From CAWCDJ01 sp963796485 (GTDB taxonomy: Bacteria; Acidobacteriota; Terriglobia; Bryobacterales; Bryobacteraceae), in the NCBI GenBank assembly GCA_963796485.1, contig CAWCLV010000012.1, positions 248,001 to 312,000 of the forward strand: 64,000 nt of DNA. The letters are read 5' to 3'. Both the position numbers and the translations under genes were made by a program. This document shows, in pieces, positions 1 through 7,945 of this stretch. Every line of letters begins with the position of its first letter. The first letter of the stretch is position 1. The notes under the pieces are model-generated. The model searched no databases and was not told the DNA's origin. It worked only from the letters and a program-made list of their open reading frames with translations.

Positions 1-158
1 CATGCATGGACGCGGTCCGCCGTATCGTCGGTAGATCCGTCATCGACGATCAACCATTCGAAACCCTGGTATGTCTGCTCGCGCAGCGATTGATATGCGC
101 GTGCCAGGAGTTCGGCGCGATTGAACGTCGGGGTAAAGATCGTGATCGGAATCGCCAT
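1..158 (-). CDS. Family 2 glycosyltransferase, N-terminal part (runs off the window)
   Basis: The first 52 codons of a gene that continues beyond base 1. The start codon is the ATG at 158, 5 bp after the stop of the flippase gene, so it is the last visible member of the exopolysaccharide operon. The visible protein has the GT-A entry motif TPTFNR (residues 9-14) and the nucleotide-binding motif VDDGSTDDT (38-46), which are diagnostic of family 2 glycosyltransferases. It probably transfers a sugar from a nucleotide donor to the lipid-linked repeat unit at the cytoplasmic face of the membrane. Acceptor and donor cannot be told because the catalytic DxD and the C-terminal half lie outside the window. 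Confidence 0.85.
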   Translation of the reverse strand, partial: MAIPITIFTPTFNRAELLARAYQSLREQTYQGFEWLIVDDGSTDDTADRVHA

Positions 159-163
159 ATCGT

Positions 164-1651
164 TCACGCCCACACCACAGGATCTCGAGGCAACGGCGCG
201 GCCGTCTGGCCGCCGCGCCACGCACGGGCCAGGGGCAGCACACCGGCTGCCGCGACGGTGGCAACCGCAGCCATGATCACCATGCCCAAAAGCGCAACAG
301 CCGGATTTGCGGCTTCGCTGAAGCGCGGCCAGGCGAGGCAAAGGCATGCCGCTGCCGCGGTGAGCTTAATCAGAACCACGGATGCGTGCTCCCACCGGCC
401 GGCGCCACAGAAGCGGAGCAGCAGCGCATCCGCAACCGTTGCGGAAACCAGCGCGGCGCCGATCCAGGCCCAGCCGATCGCCATCACGCCTTGCCCCCAC
501 GCCCCAAAAAACAACGCGCCGAGCGTAACTAAGGCCGACCCGCTGTAGCAGATACTCTGCGCATAGCGGCCGGACGCCTGAATCAGCTCGTTACTGATCA
601 CGGAATGCGCATTGAGGCTCAGGGCGATTACCAAAAGCTGGAACAACCGCAAGGTGGAGCCGTCCTTGAGCCCCATCGCCGGGAGAACATACGGAGCGGC
701 CAGGACCATCGCCGCCGCGAAGCAGCTATACATGGCCGCGCTCGCACGAATCAGAGGGGCAAACACAGCGCCGGCTCCGTGGACCGAACCTTTCGCGAAG
801 TATCGCGCCGCTTTCGGGAAGAGCACCAGGGTGACTCCGTTCGAAACGACCGCGATCTTGCCGGCGAGGTCGAAGGCCGCGCGGTAAACACCCAGGCCGA
901 AGAGGCCGAAGGCAGCGTTGACGAGAAAAGAACCCGCGCTCATCAACGTGGAGGTGAGTATCTGGGATGCCGAAAGCGTCAGGGACTGCCCGAGCATCGC
1001 GCGGAAACTCCGCAGGTCGAAACTGGGGAGCCATGCCGCCGGTGGCAGGCCGCCCAGGATCCGGGCCGCAACGGCGAAATCGATGAGTTTGCGCGCGGCC
1101 AGCACGGCCGCCACTTCCACCGGCGACCGAAACGCAAAAGCCCCGCAGATGATTGCGCCGTTGCGCACAAGGCCGGAGATCACGGTGTACCCGGAATAGG
1201 CGTCGAAACGCTGCGCCGCAACACACGCGGTCTGCATCAACGATGAAGGGACCCCGAGGGCGAATTCGACAACGCTCAAGACCACCATCCAACGCAGCCC
1301 TGTCACATATGCCTGCGGCACCGGAAAGAGATAGCGCGGCACTACCAGGAGCAGCACCGGGATCAGGGCGAGCCATACCAGGACGAGCACCGCGTAGAGC
1401 CCCGCGGCCACCCGGATGTGACGTTCCTTCGCCTCGGGATCCGGCGACTCCGCCAGCAGCCGCAAGAGGTTCTTCCCGATCCCGAGGTCGGCCAGCAAAA
1501 TGTAGGCGGCCATCAGCACGTAAATCGAGAGCAGTCCGTATCCGGATATCCCGAGCAGTTTCACGGCGATCGGGATCGCGACCACCGACACTACGCCGTT
1601 CAGGCCGTTGGCGGCGTACACGGTCACGAGGCTGCGCGGAAATCTCGACAT
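164..1651 (-). CDS. Wzx-type polysaccharide flippase
   Basis: A 495-residue integral membrane protein with about 12-14 hydrophobic segments along its whole length, the size and layout of the MOP/PST flippase superfamily. The N-terminal stretch with AANGLNGVVSVVAIPIAVKL followed by a short loop and LADLGIGKNLLRLLAE resembles the helix 1-2 region of Wzx proteins. It should flip undecaprenyl-linked repeat units to the periplasmic side. It sits between the co-polymerase gene (13 bp upstream) and a glycosyltransferase gene (5 bp downstream), in a contiguous minus-strand operon. A GGGAG lies just before the ATG, which is closer than usual. The family call is from topology and context; substrate is unknown. 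Confidence 0.85.
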   Translation of the reverse strand: MSRFPRSLVTVYAANGLNGVVSVVAIPIAVKLLGISGYGLLSIYVLMAAYILLADLGIGKNLLRLLAESPDPEAKERHIRVAAGLYAVLVLVWLALIPVLLLVVPRYLFPVPQAYVTGLRWMVVLSVVEFALGVPSSLMQTACVAAQRFDAYSGYTVISGLVRNGAIICGAFAFRSPVEVAAVLAARKLIDFAVAARILGGLPPAAWLPSFDLRSFRAMLGQSLTLSASQILTSTLMSAGSFLVNAAFGLFGLGVYRAAFDLAGKIAVVSNGVTLVLFPKAARYFAKGSVHGAGAVFAPLIRASAAMYSCFAAAMVLAAPYVLPAMGLKDGSTLRLFQLLVIALSLNAHSVISNELIQASGRYAQSICYSGSALVTLGALFFGAWGQGVMAIGWAWIGAALVSATVADALLLRFCGAGRWEHASVVLIKLTAAAACLCLAWPRFSEAANPAVALLGMVIMAAVATVAAAGVLPLARAWRGGQTAAPLPRDPVVWA

Positions 1652-1664
1652 ACTCCCGTGTGCG

Positions 1665-3869
1665 TTACGACTTCGAGTAGTAATTCTTGGTCTGGTAGTA
1701 GGCGTAGTAGCCGCTATCGCCGCTATTCTGATTCACCTGGTTGAGGACCACGCCCAAAACGTGAGCGCGCAGGCGCGTGAGCACCGCAACGGTGGCGGCC
1801 AGGGCCTTGCGGTTCGTGCGGCCCGCAAGGGCGACGATCATGACCCCGTCCACGGCCGTCGCCATACGAAGCGGCTCGGGAAAACCGTGCACGGGAGGCG
1901 AATCCAGGATCACGAGATCGTACTCTTTGCCTGCCTCTTCGATCAATTGGTCGAGCCGCGGTCCGATCAGTTCGGGAGCGCGCACCGGGCTGCTGCCCGC
2001 CAGCATAATATCGAGATTCGCAACCCCGGACTTTTTGGTGAGGACATCCTTCCATTTGGCGTTCCCCGCCAGGACGTCCGCCAGACCCGGCTCGCCTTCG
2101 AGATCCATCACCCGCTGAATGCTCGGCCTGCGCAAATCGCCGTCGATCAGCAGCGTCTTCTGGCCGCTCTTCGCATTGGCAATGGCGAAGTGCGAGGCGA
2201 TGGTCGATTTGCCCTCGAATGGCGCGGCGCTGGTGATCATCACGGAACGCAGCCGGCGGTCGAAATCGGCAAGCAGCACGCTATTACGCAGGGTCTGTAC
2301 CGCCTGCTCGTACTGGCGCAGGTTCTGCAACACCGACCCGCGCAAGCGCATCAGGCCATTGCCGCCCTTCTCGCCGGAATTGCCCTCCACCGGAGTCAGC
2401 CGGTAACTGCGGAGCGATCGAACGGCCGGCAGCGAGCCCAACACCTCGGTGTTCAGGGCGCGCGAAATCTCCTCGGGATCGCGAACACTCACGCTCATGA
2501 CATCGGACATCACGGCGATCCCGACGGCCAGCATCGAGGAGAACAGAAATGCCAGCAGGGCATTCAGTTTGGTGCGTGGGAAAACCGGCTTGACGGGCGG
2601 ACGGGCACGGTCGGCGATTCGGATGGAACTGCTCTGGAAACCGGCATTGATGCCCGCCTCCCGGATCTTCTGGATCAGTTCTTCGTAGAGCTTCTTGTCG
2701 GCATCCGCTTCCCGCTTCAGCGACTGATATTCGAACGAACGCCCGTTCAGGCGGTCGAACTCGGCCTTCGTATCGGACACTGCTTTCTGCAGCATCACCT
2801 CGCGGTCCACCGCGCCCTGGTAATCGATGCGGATGCGCTGCCCGATGTTCCCCCGGGTCTGCTGCAGCTGGCGCTGCACTTCGGCCACTTCTCCCGCGGC
2901 CTTCCTGTACTCCGGGTGGGCCGGACCGTAATGCGCCCTGACCTCGGCGAATTTCTGCTCGGCGGCGTTCAACTGATCCGTCAGTTTGGTCAGCGGGACG
3001 CCCTGGGACGAAACCTGCAACGCATCCGGCGACCCGCCCTTAGCGAGGTTGTACATCGCTTCCTTGCGCACGCGGTCGGCCTGCGCGTTGGTGTACTCGG
3101 TGTTGAGCTGCAGCAGGCGCGCCGAGATGATGCTGGTCTTTTCCTCCGGGTTGATCACGTTCAGTTCACGTTCGAACTGAACCAGCGCGGAGCTGGAACG
3201 CTCCATCTTGGCTTTGAGTTCCTCCAGTTGCCGCTCCATAAACGTCGAGAGGTTTGCGGCCGAACGATAGCGGATGTCGTACGTACGCTCGAGGTAGGAT
3301 TGAGCCACGGCGTTGGCGACCTGCGCCGAGAGCACCGGCTCGGTAGATCGATAGCTGATCCGCAGGAGGTAGGTATTGGGCGGCCGCATGATCTTCAGCC
3401 GCTTCAGGGCGACCGGCGCGTCATATGATCGCGCGACGCCGGCCGGATCCGGTTCGCCGTCGCGCTCCAATTCCCGCAGATGGTACTGGTTGGCCACGGG
3501 ACGCAGCACCGAATCGGATTCGATCAGCGAAATCTGGGTGGCGAGGAACTGGTCCGAATCGTTGAAGCCGTCGCGGTGGGAGTCCTGGCCCACGATTCCC
3601 GTGGGGACGTCGCGATCGATATCCACTGTCGCGGTAGCTTCGTAGACCGGGGTCATTCGCGCGGAGACGATGACGGTGGCCGCCACGCAGGCGGCGACGA
3701 AGAGCAGGATTTTCCAGGTGTGCCGCCGCACCAGCCACACATAGTGAGAAACAGACATTGCAGGCGCCGGCAACTCACCCTCGCGCGGGATGTTGGGATA
3801 AGAGCCGGCCGGCAACCGCGCGCCTTCCGCGGGCACCGGGAGATTTCGCATCAGGTTGTCAGGAGTCAT
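1665..3869 (-). CDS. Wzz-domain polysaccharide co-polymerase fused to a BY-type tyrosine kinase
   Basis: A 734-residue protein combining a chain-length-determinant (Wzz) region and a bacterial tyrosine kinase, the usual fused co-polymerase of Gram-negative exopolysaccharide systems. A first membrane segment lies near residues 50-75 (after RRHTWK), followed by a long periplasmic coiled-coil region and a second segment near 430-450. The kinase has a Walker A variant APFEGKST (about 549-556), Walker A' LLIDGDLRRP (about 573-582) and Walker B LVILDSPP (about 652-659). The C terminus carries six tyrosines in pairs (721-722, 724-725, 730-731), the expected autophosphorylation cluster. The ATG at 3869 is preferred because it lies 8 bp after the upstream stop; a longer reading frame would overlap the export gene by about 80 bp. 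It should control polymer length through cycles of phosphorylation. Confidence 0.92.
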   Translation of the reverse strand: MTPDNLMRNLPVPAEGARLPAGSYPNIPREGELPAPAMSVSHYVWLVRRHTWKILLFVAACVAATVIVSARMTPVYEATATVDIDRDVPTGIVGQDSHRDGFNDSDQFLATQISLIESDSVLRPVANQYHLRELERDGEPDPAGVARSYDAPVALKRLKIMRPPNTYLLRISYRSTEPVLSAQVANAVAQSYLERTYDIRYRSAANLSTFMERQLEELKAKMERSSSALVQFERELNVINPEEKTSIISARLLQLNTEYTNAQADRVRKEAMYNLAKGGSPDALQVSSQGVPLTKLTDQLNAAEQKFAEVRAHYGPAHPEYRKAAGEVAEVQRQLQQTRGNIGQRIRIDYQGAVDREVMLQKAVSDTKAEFDRLNGRSFEYQSLKREADADKKLYEELIQKIREAGINAGFQSSSIRIADRARPPVKPVFPRTKLNALLAFLFSSMLAVGIAVMSDVMSVSVRDPEEISRALNTEVLGSLPAVRSLRSYRLTPVEGNSGEKGGNGLMRLRGSVLQNLRQYEQAVQTLRNSVLLADFDRRLRSVMITSAAPFEGKSTIASHFAIANAKSGQKTLLIDGDLRRPSIQRVMDLEGEPGLADVLAGNAKWKDVLTKKSGVANLDIMLAGSSPVRAPELIGPRLDQLIEEAGKEYDLVILDSPPVHGFPEPLRMATAVDGVMIVALAGRTNRKALAATVAVLTRLRAHVLGVVLNQVNQNSGDSGYYAYYQTKNYYSKS

Positions 3870-3877
3870 GTTTTTTC

Positions 3878-4828
3878 TTAGTGAACAGCCGCCCCGTAAA
3901 TCATTGCCGTGGCCGCACCGCTGCCGAATAACAGCAGGCGCTCCACCGTGGCCCACCCTACCTTGCTCGCTTTGGCTTCGGGAATGTACAAAACATCGTT
4001 GGGCAGAAGCGGCACATCCGGCGACTTACGCGCCATGATTTTGCCGATCTCGACGGGAACTTCGTTCACCGAACCCGCCGCCTCCTTGCGATAGATGACC
4101 GCCTGCTTGGCGGCATAAGGCATCAGGCCTTCCGCCAGGGCCACTGCTTTGAGGACGCTGGTTCCGGCATCCTCACCCATCGCAAAAGCGCCGGACTTTT
4201 TCACGTTGCCGACCACGAAAATCTTCTCCGCCGTGGGCACGCGAATCTCTTCGCCACCGGTGAGCCTCAGATTCATCTCCGGGTTGGAATCGGCCAGCAG
4301 CGCTTTGACCGGGATGCGCCGTACCAGTGATCCTTCGGCGCCGCCGGCGCCCGGCTTGCTCACCAGCACCTCGGAACCGGCGTCGGGCGACAGTCCTTCC
4401 GCCTTCGACAGGGCCTCCAGGAGCGTGAGCGGTCCGGTTGCCTGGAAGGTGAGCGGCTTGCGCACGGCGCCCATGACGCTGATCGGCCGGCTCTGATACT
4501 CCACGACCGTGACGGTCACCAGCGGATCGACGAGAAGTTGCGCCCGTTTCAGCGCGTCGGCGATCACGCCTTCGAGTTCCGAGGGCATGCGACCCTGGGC
4601 TTTGATCGGTTCGGTTAGCATCGGCAGGCGCACCAGGCCATCGGCTCCAACGCGCACGGTGCGGGTCAGTTCGGGCGAGCCGTAGACGGAAATCGCGATC
4701 AGGTCGCTCGCGCCAATCCTCTGCGCCGGGAGGTTGGCGGTGTTTGCGTCGATCATCGGCGTTTGCCGCGGCTGGTCTTGTGCCAGTGCAACCGCCGCGC
4801 ACGCAACCGCGAGCAAGGCGTACCTCAC
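3878..4828 (-). CDS. Wza-type polysaccharide export protein (Poly_export plus SLBB)
   Basis: A periplasmic/outer-membrane export protein of about 316 residues. The chosen start is the GTG at 4828, which overlaps the preceding gene's stop as GTGA and gives a clean signal peptide (MRYALLAVACAAVALAQ). An ATG at 4885 in the same frame would bury this leader behind 19 extra residues. A Poly_export domain follows, with GASDLIAISVYGSPEL and VRVGADGLVRLPML, then a region beginning ISVMGAVRKP that matches the SLBB fold, repeated around FVVGNVKKSGAF. No lipobox cysteine is visible, so it may differ from classical lipoprotein Wza. A hydrophobic stretch at the C terminus may be the outer-membrane helix. 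It should form the export channel partnered with the co-polymerase gene 8 bp downstream. Confidence 0.88.
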   Translation of the reverse strand: MRYALLAVACAAVALAQDQPRQTPMIDANTANLPAQRIGASDLIAISVYGSPELTRTVRVGADGLVRLPMLTEPIKAQGRMPSELEGVIADALKRAQLLVDPLVTVTVVEYQSRPISVMGAVRKPLTFQATGPLTLLEALSKAEGLSPDAGSEVLVSKPGAGGAEGSLVRRIPVKALLADSNPEMNLRLTGGEEIRVPTAEKIFVVGNVKKSGAFAMGEDAGTSVLKAVALAEGLMPYAAKQAVIYRKEAAGSVNEVPVEIGKIMARKSPDVPLLPNDVLYIPEAKASKVGWATVERLLLFGSGAATAMIYGAAVH

Positions 4829-5133
4829 GCTGATACTCTGGGCGCGCCGTTGCCGGCAGAGATCGCCCGATTGTCGGTCTTGCATAACAGGATCTCCTTC
4901 AATTCCTCGAGCTTCGCCTGCATTCTGGACAGTTCTTCGCGGAGATTCCGGGCGGAGGAATCCGCCGAATCGTCCTCCCGCTCTGCGTGGATCGCCAACA
5001 GCAATTCCAGCCGCGCGAATTCGGAAATACTGCGATGCTCGCGGGAACAGGCCCGTTTCAACGCCGCATATTCCGTTTCGGTAAGGCGGAAGACCACGGT
5101 CCGGCTTCTGAGTTCTTGTGTTTGCACTGGCAT
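4825..5133 (-). CDS. Small ribbon-helix-helix-like protein with coiled-coil tail
   Basis: A 102-residue protein inside the exopolysaccharide operon. Its N-terminal half (LRSRTVVFRLTETEYAALKR, then SISEFARLELLLAI) reads as a beta strand followed by two helices, the pattern of ribbon-helix-helix DNA-binding proteins. The C-terminal half (about residues 55-85) is a charged heptad-like helix (LREELSRMQAKLEELKEIL) that could oligomerise. The ATG at 5133 is chosen; a TTG 24 bp upstream is an alternative. The stop overlaps the GTG start of the export gene, implying coupled translation. It may be a local transcription regulator of the locus, but this rests on fold resemblance only and no operator was identified. 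Confidence 0.6.
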   Translation of the reverse strand: MPVQTQELRSRTVVFRLTETEYAALKRACSREHRSISEFARLELLLAIHAEREDDSADSSARNLREELSRMQAKLEELKEILLCKTDNRAISAGNGAPRVSA

Positions 5134-5190
5134 CTCCCCGTGCCGCCAGCCCCTCAAGTTGGCGACGTCACGTCAGTCCTTCGTTCCCCG

Positions 5191-6525
5191 TCACCGACTG
5201 GCCGGCGGCTCCGTGCCGTTTCCGAAGGTCCCTGCCGCCGCCAAGCCACCCACCACGGACGACGCCGCAATGCCCCCGATGATCGCGATCTTGCTTCCGA
5301 TCGCCATGCCGGTGGCACGGGCCACACCTCCGCCGCCCTGGGCGGCAGTTCCGGCACCGCCTGTCGAACCGGTGGTCCCGGCGGAGTTGGCGGAGGAACC
5401 GGTGGTTGGCGCAGTAAGCGAGTTCGTCTGCCGGATGGTGGCGACGGCCATCGCCCCGGCGTACGAGGCGGTGACCGTGATCGCAAACTGCCCGGCGATG
5501 TTGTTGGGTCTCAATCCGCGGGCTACGGCGCGCCCCTGCGCGTCGGTCGTTACGTTGAGGGTGGTTGCTCCATTGGCGAACGTGCCGCCGGCGCCTCCGT
5601 GCGGGAGTGCAAATAAAACCGCCGCACCAGCCACCGGGCGGTGATTCTCGTCCTGTACTTCGACCACCGGCTCACGCGCGGTACGCTGCCGGATGTTGTT
5701 GATGGCGCCCTCGCCTTCCACGATGAAGAGGTTCAATCTGCCGGCTGGCTGCAACTGGCTTTCGCTGGAAAAGGGCTTGGCAACGGCCATCAGGGCCGCA
5801 CCGCCTCCGCCATCGCACGACCCTGCAGCGAGACGCTGAATCCCGGTGACGTTCACGCCCGCCACACTGCCGGCAGGCGCCGCCTCGACTCCCGCAACGG
5901 CCACGAAATGGCCGACCTCGCCGGCAAGCCCGCGGCCGCTCAGCCGTACGGAGACGTTCGTGACCGCATCCGTCAGGCCATATTGACCGCCCTGGGCGAA
6001 CAGGCACCCGGAAACGTTCACTCCGCTCCGCTCCGACGCCTGGTCCGCGAATCGAACCGCCCTGCCTTCGCGCAACTGCCCGACCGCCACGCCCCGGGAG
6101 TTCGTCACCTCGACGGATCCCTTTACGGGCTCGACGATGGTTCCACCGGTCGAGTCGAGCGCCACGCGGACGATCGCTCCCGGCTGGGAGGATGCCACAC
6201 GAACGGCGCGGGCTTCGAGCGAATACGCGGGCTTGGGCTCGAATTGGCCGAGGCCGGCGAGCAGGCGGACGCTACCCGCGGTCACGGTGGCGCGCGTGCC
6301 GGGAGCAAGCCAGATCCTCACGCCGTTGTTCAGCTGTACCCGCGCGCCGGCGTCGCTCGTCTCGACCGTGCCGCCGTCGAACAAAGTGGCGTTGCCGCGA
6401 ACTCCAGCTCCATCGGATCGATATGCGCCGCTGGAGTAGATGAAGCCGATTACGTTTGCCGCATTCGAAGGCAGCGTAAGGGCAGAGAAGAGCATCAGGC
6501 TGAGTGGGAGAGAAAGTCGCATCAT
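5191..6525 (-). CDS. Exported FecR-like domain protein with Ig-like domain and C-terminal membrane helix
   Basis: A 444-residue secreted protein, first gene of the minus-strand exopolysaccharide operon. The start at 6525 is preceded by AAAGAG about 6 bp upstream; a second ATG follows directly. A signal peptide (about 1-22) is followed by a FecR-like segment (GGTVETSDAGARVQLNNGVR and later VKGSVEVTNSRGVAVGQLREG), of the kind found in non-signalling FecR surface proteins. The middle includes a bacterial Ig-like (Big-1 type) region around VVEVQDENHRPVAGAAVLFA. After a Ser/Thr/Gly-rich linker there is a glycine-rich hydrophobic segment (about 405-432) that could anchor it. It has no sigma factor neighbour, so iron signalling is unlikely. 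A role in surface polysaccharide attachment or assembly is inferred from position only. Confidence 0.6.
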   Translation of the reverse strand: MMRLSLPLSLMLFSALTLPSNAANVIGFIYSSGAYRSDGAGVRGNATLFDGGTVETSDAGARVQLNNGVRIWLAPGTRATVTAGSVRLLAGLGQFEPKPAYSLEARAVRVASSQPGAIVRVALDSTGGTIVEPVKGSVEVTNSRGVAVGQLREGRAVRFADQASERSGVNVSGCLFAQGGQYGLTDAVTNVSVRLSGRGLAGEVGHFVAVAGVEAAPAGSVAGVNVTGIQRLAAGSCDGGGGAALMAVAKPFSSESQLQPAGRLNLFIVEGEGAINNIRQRTAREPVVEVQDENHRPVAGAAVLFALPHGGAGGTFANGATTLNVTTDAQGRAVARGLRPNNIAGQFAITVTASYAGAMAVATIRQTNSLTAPTTGSSANSAGTTGSTGGAGTAAQGGGGVARATGMAIGSKIAIIGGIAASSVVGGLAAAGTFGNGTEPPASR

Positions 6526-6715
6526 AATCGCTCTTTGGAAGATCCGATCCAGGCATGGAGGGTGGACGTGGACAGAGCTATCGCTCCGTCAGCCCCGGTG
6601 CCCCTCCAAACGACTGAACGAATACTTCTTTCGGTATGAGGGATCTTAGTATACAAGTGAATACAAAGCTATCGGGAGATTCCAATTGGTAGTTCTGGTA
6701 TTCTGAGCGTCTCGC
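6526..6715. promoter_or_regulatory. Divergent promoter region of the exopolysaccharide locus
   Basis: A 190-bp gap between divergent exopolysaccharide genes, clearly more AT-rich than its surroundings. On the plus strand an extended -10 (TGG followed by TATTCT, 6696-6704) ends 11 nt before the ATG at 6716; no convincing -35 was found. On the minus strand a TATACT hexamer reads within 6649-6654 but lacks a good -35 at normal spacing. The region is the natural control point for both operons. Confidence 0.45.
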
Positions 6716-7945
6716 ATGATCGTTTTCGCGCGAAAAGTCCTAGTACGCTGGATCGTTTGCAGCTCCGCAGTGGCAGTATTTACCTGCGGATTGTACTCCG
6801 TCGGTACGCGGATCTATGGCGAGATGCTGGCGCAAGGTTCCGCACGCGATGTGGAGCGGGCACTCGCCCTCCTTCCCGACAACCCCGTATACTGGATCCG
6901 AAGCGCGGACCTGCTGGACCGCGATGGGGGTAGCCCCACCGCGCCGCTCGAAGCCGCAGCCGCACGCACTCCTTACGATGGCGGCATTTGGATCCGGCTC
7001 GGGCTCGATGCGGAAGCGCGCGGGAATCTCGCCTCGGCGGAATCGAGCCTGCTTCGAGCTGCCCGCGTAAGCCGCCTCTACCAGCCGCGCTGGACTCTCG
7101 CCAATTACTACTTCCGCCGCGGCGCGCCCGCGGAATTCTGGAAGTGGACCCGGCTCGCGCTGGACGTCGCGCCGCAGGATCCCACGGCGCTCTTCCAACT
7201 CTGTTGGAGAATGTCCACGGATTCCGAGGAGATTTTCAGAAATGCTATTCCCGACGACCGGCGCATCCGGCGAGCCTATGGCGCTTTCCTCCTCGCGCAG
7301 AAGCGCGATGAGGCGGCCCGCTCGGTGATAGGGCGGCTGCTTGCGGACGCGCGTCCCGAAGATCGCGACCTTCTGCTCGAAGCGTGCGACCGCTCGCTCG
7401 CTGAAGGCAAGGCCGATATCGCGGTGGCTGACTGGAATGCCCTGTGCGAGCGAAACCTGTTGGCGTGTGCCGCGATTCCCGCGCGAGGAGTAATCCCGCT
7501 GAGCGAGATTGCACTGGATCCGCGAACGTTCGGTCGCGGTTTCGCGTGGCGTGCCGGAACCTTCGATGGCGTGGAATTCGCGATGCAGTCCGGCGCGATG
7601 ACATTGGATTTCTCCGGAAGAGAGCCGGAAAGCGCGGAGCTCCTCTGGCGCTGGGTCCCGGCCGTCCCCGGGCGAAAGTCCGTGGTGCGTTTCGAGTATC
7701 AGACTGCCGGGCTGCCGGTTGTAAGCGGCCTTGCGGTGCAGGTGCTGGCCGGCGCGAATGAGCGTCCGCTGGCGGCTTCGGGTTGGCTTTCGAGTTCCGG
7801 CTGGAGAGAAGAGTCGCTGCCGTTTGCAGCGCCGGCGGAGGACCGGGCGGTTCGCCTGCGCCTCACGTATTCCCGCCAGCCGGGGGAAGTGCGGATCGAG
7901 GGATCCCTGTCGCTGCGCGCGATCCGCCTGGAGACCGCGCCATGA
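6716..7945 (+). CDS. Membrane-anchored TPR-like protein of the exopolysaccharide locus
   Basis: A 409-residue protein with one N-terminal membrane segment (about residues 12-30) and an outside domain. Residues about 40-240 are alpha-helical repeats of TPR type (for example DNPVYWIRSADLLDR, GGIWIRLGLDAEARGNLASAESSLLRA, PTALFQLCWRM). The C-terminal 130 residues (from about GFAWRAGTFDGVEF) are beta-rich and resemble a carbohydrate-binding-like jelly roll, without a recognised family. Its stop overlaps the ATG of the O-antigen ligase gene (ATGA), so the two are translationally coupled. A role in polymerisation or secretion of the polysaccharide is inferred from this coupling. Confidence 0.6.
   Translation: MIVFARKVLVRWIVCSSAVAVFTCGLYSVGTRIYGEMLAQGSARDVERALALLPDNPVYWIRSADLLDRDGGSPTAPLEAAAARTPYDGGIWIRLGLDAEARGNLASAESSLLRAARVSRLYQPRWTLANYYFRRGAPAEFWKWTRLALDVAPQDPTALFQLCWRMSTDSEEIFRNAIPDDRRIRRAYGAFLLAQKRDEAARSVIGRLLADARPEDRDLLLEACDRSLAEGKADIAVADWNALCERNLLACAAIPARGVIPLSEIALDPRTFGRGFAWRAGTFDGVEFAMQSGAMTLDFSGREPESAELLWRWVPAVPGRKSVVRFEYQTAGLPVVSGLAVQVLAGANERPLAASGWLSSSGWREESLPFAAPAEDRAVRLRLTYSRQPGEVRIEGSLSLRAIRLETAP

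Noticed and set aside
1608..3428. A 606-codon plus-strand frame opposite the Wzz/kinase gene
   Set aside because: Low-complexity basic translation, no ribosome site, and the minus-strand frame has full kinase motifs.
5191..6525. FecR iron-signalling anti-sigma regulator
   Set aside because: No sigma factor or TonB receptor neighbour and no N-terminal cytoplasmic domain; it has a plain signal peptide, so it is treated as a FecR-like surface protein.
6649..6664. Weak GTAT...ATAC inverted repeat in the exopolysaccharide promoter region as an operator
   Set aside because: Arms of only four bases in an AT-rich stretch; expected by chance and not repeated.
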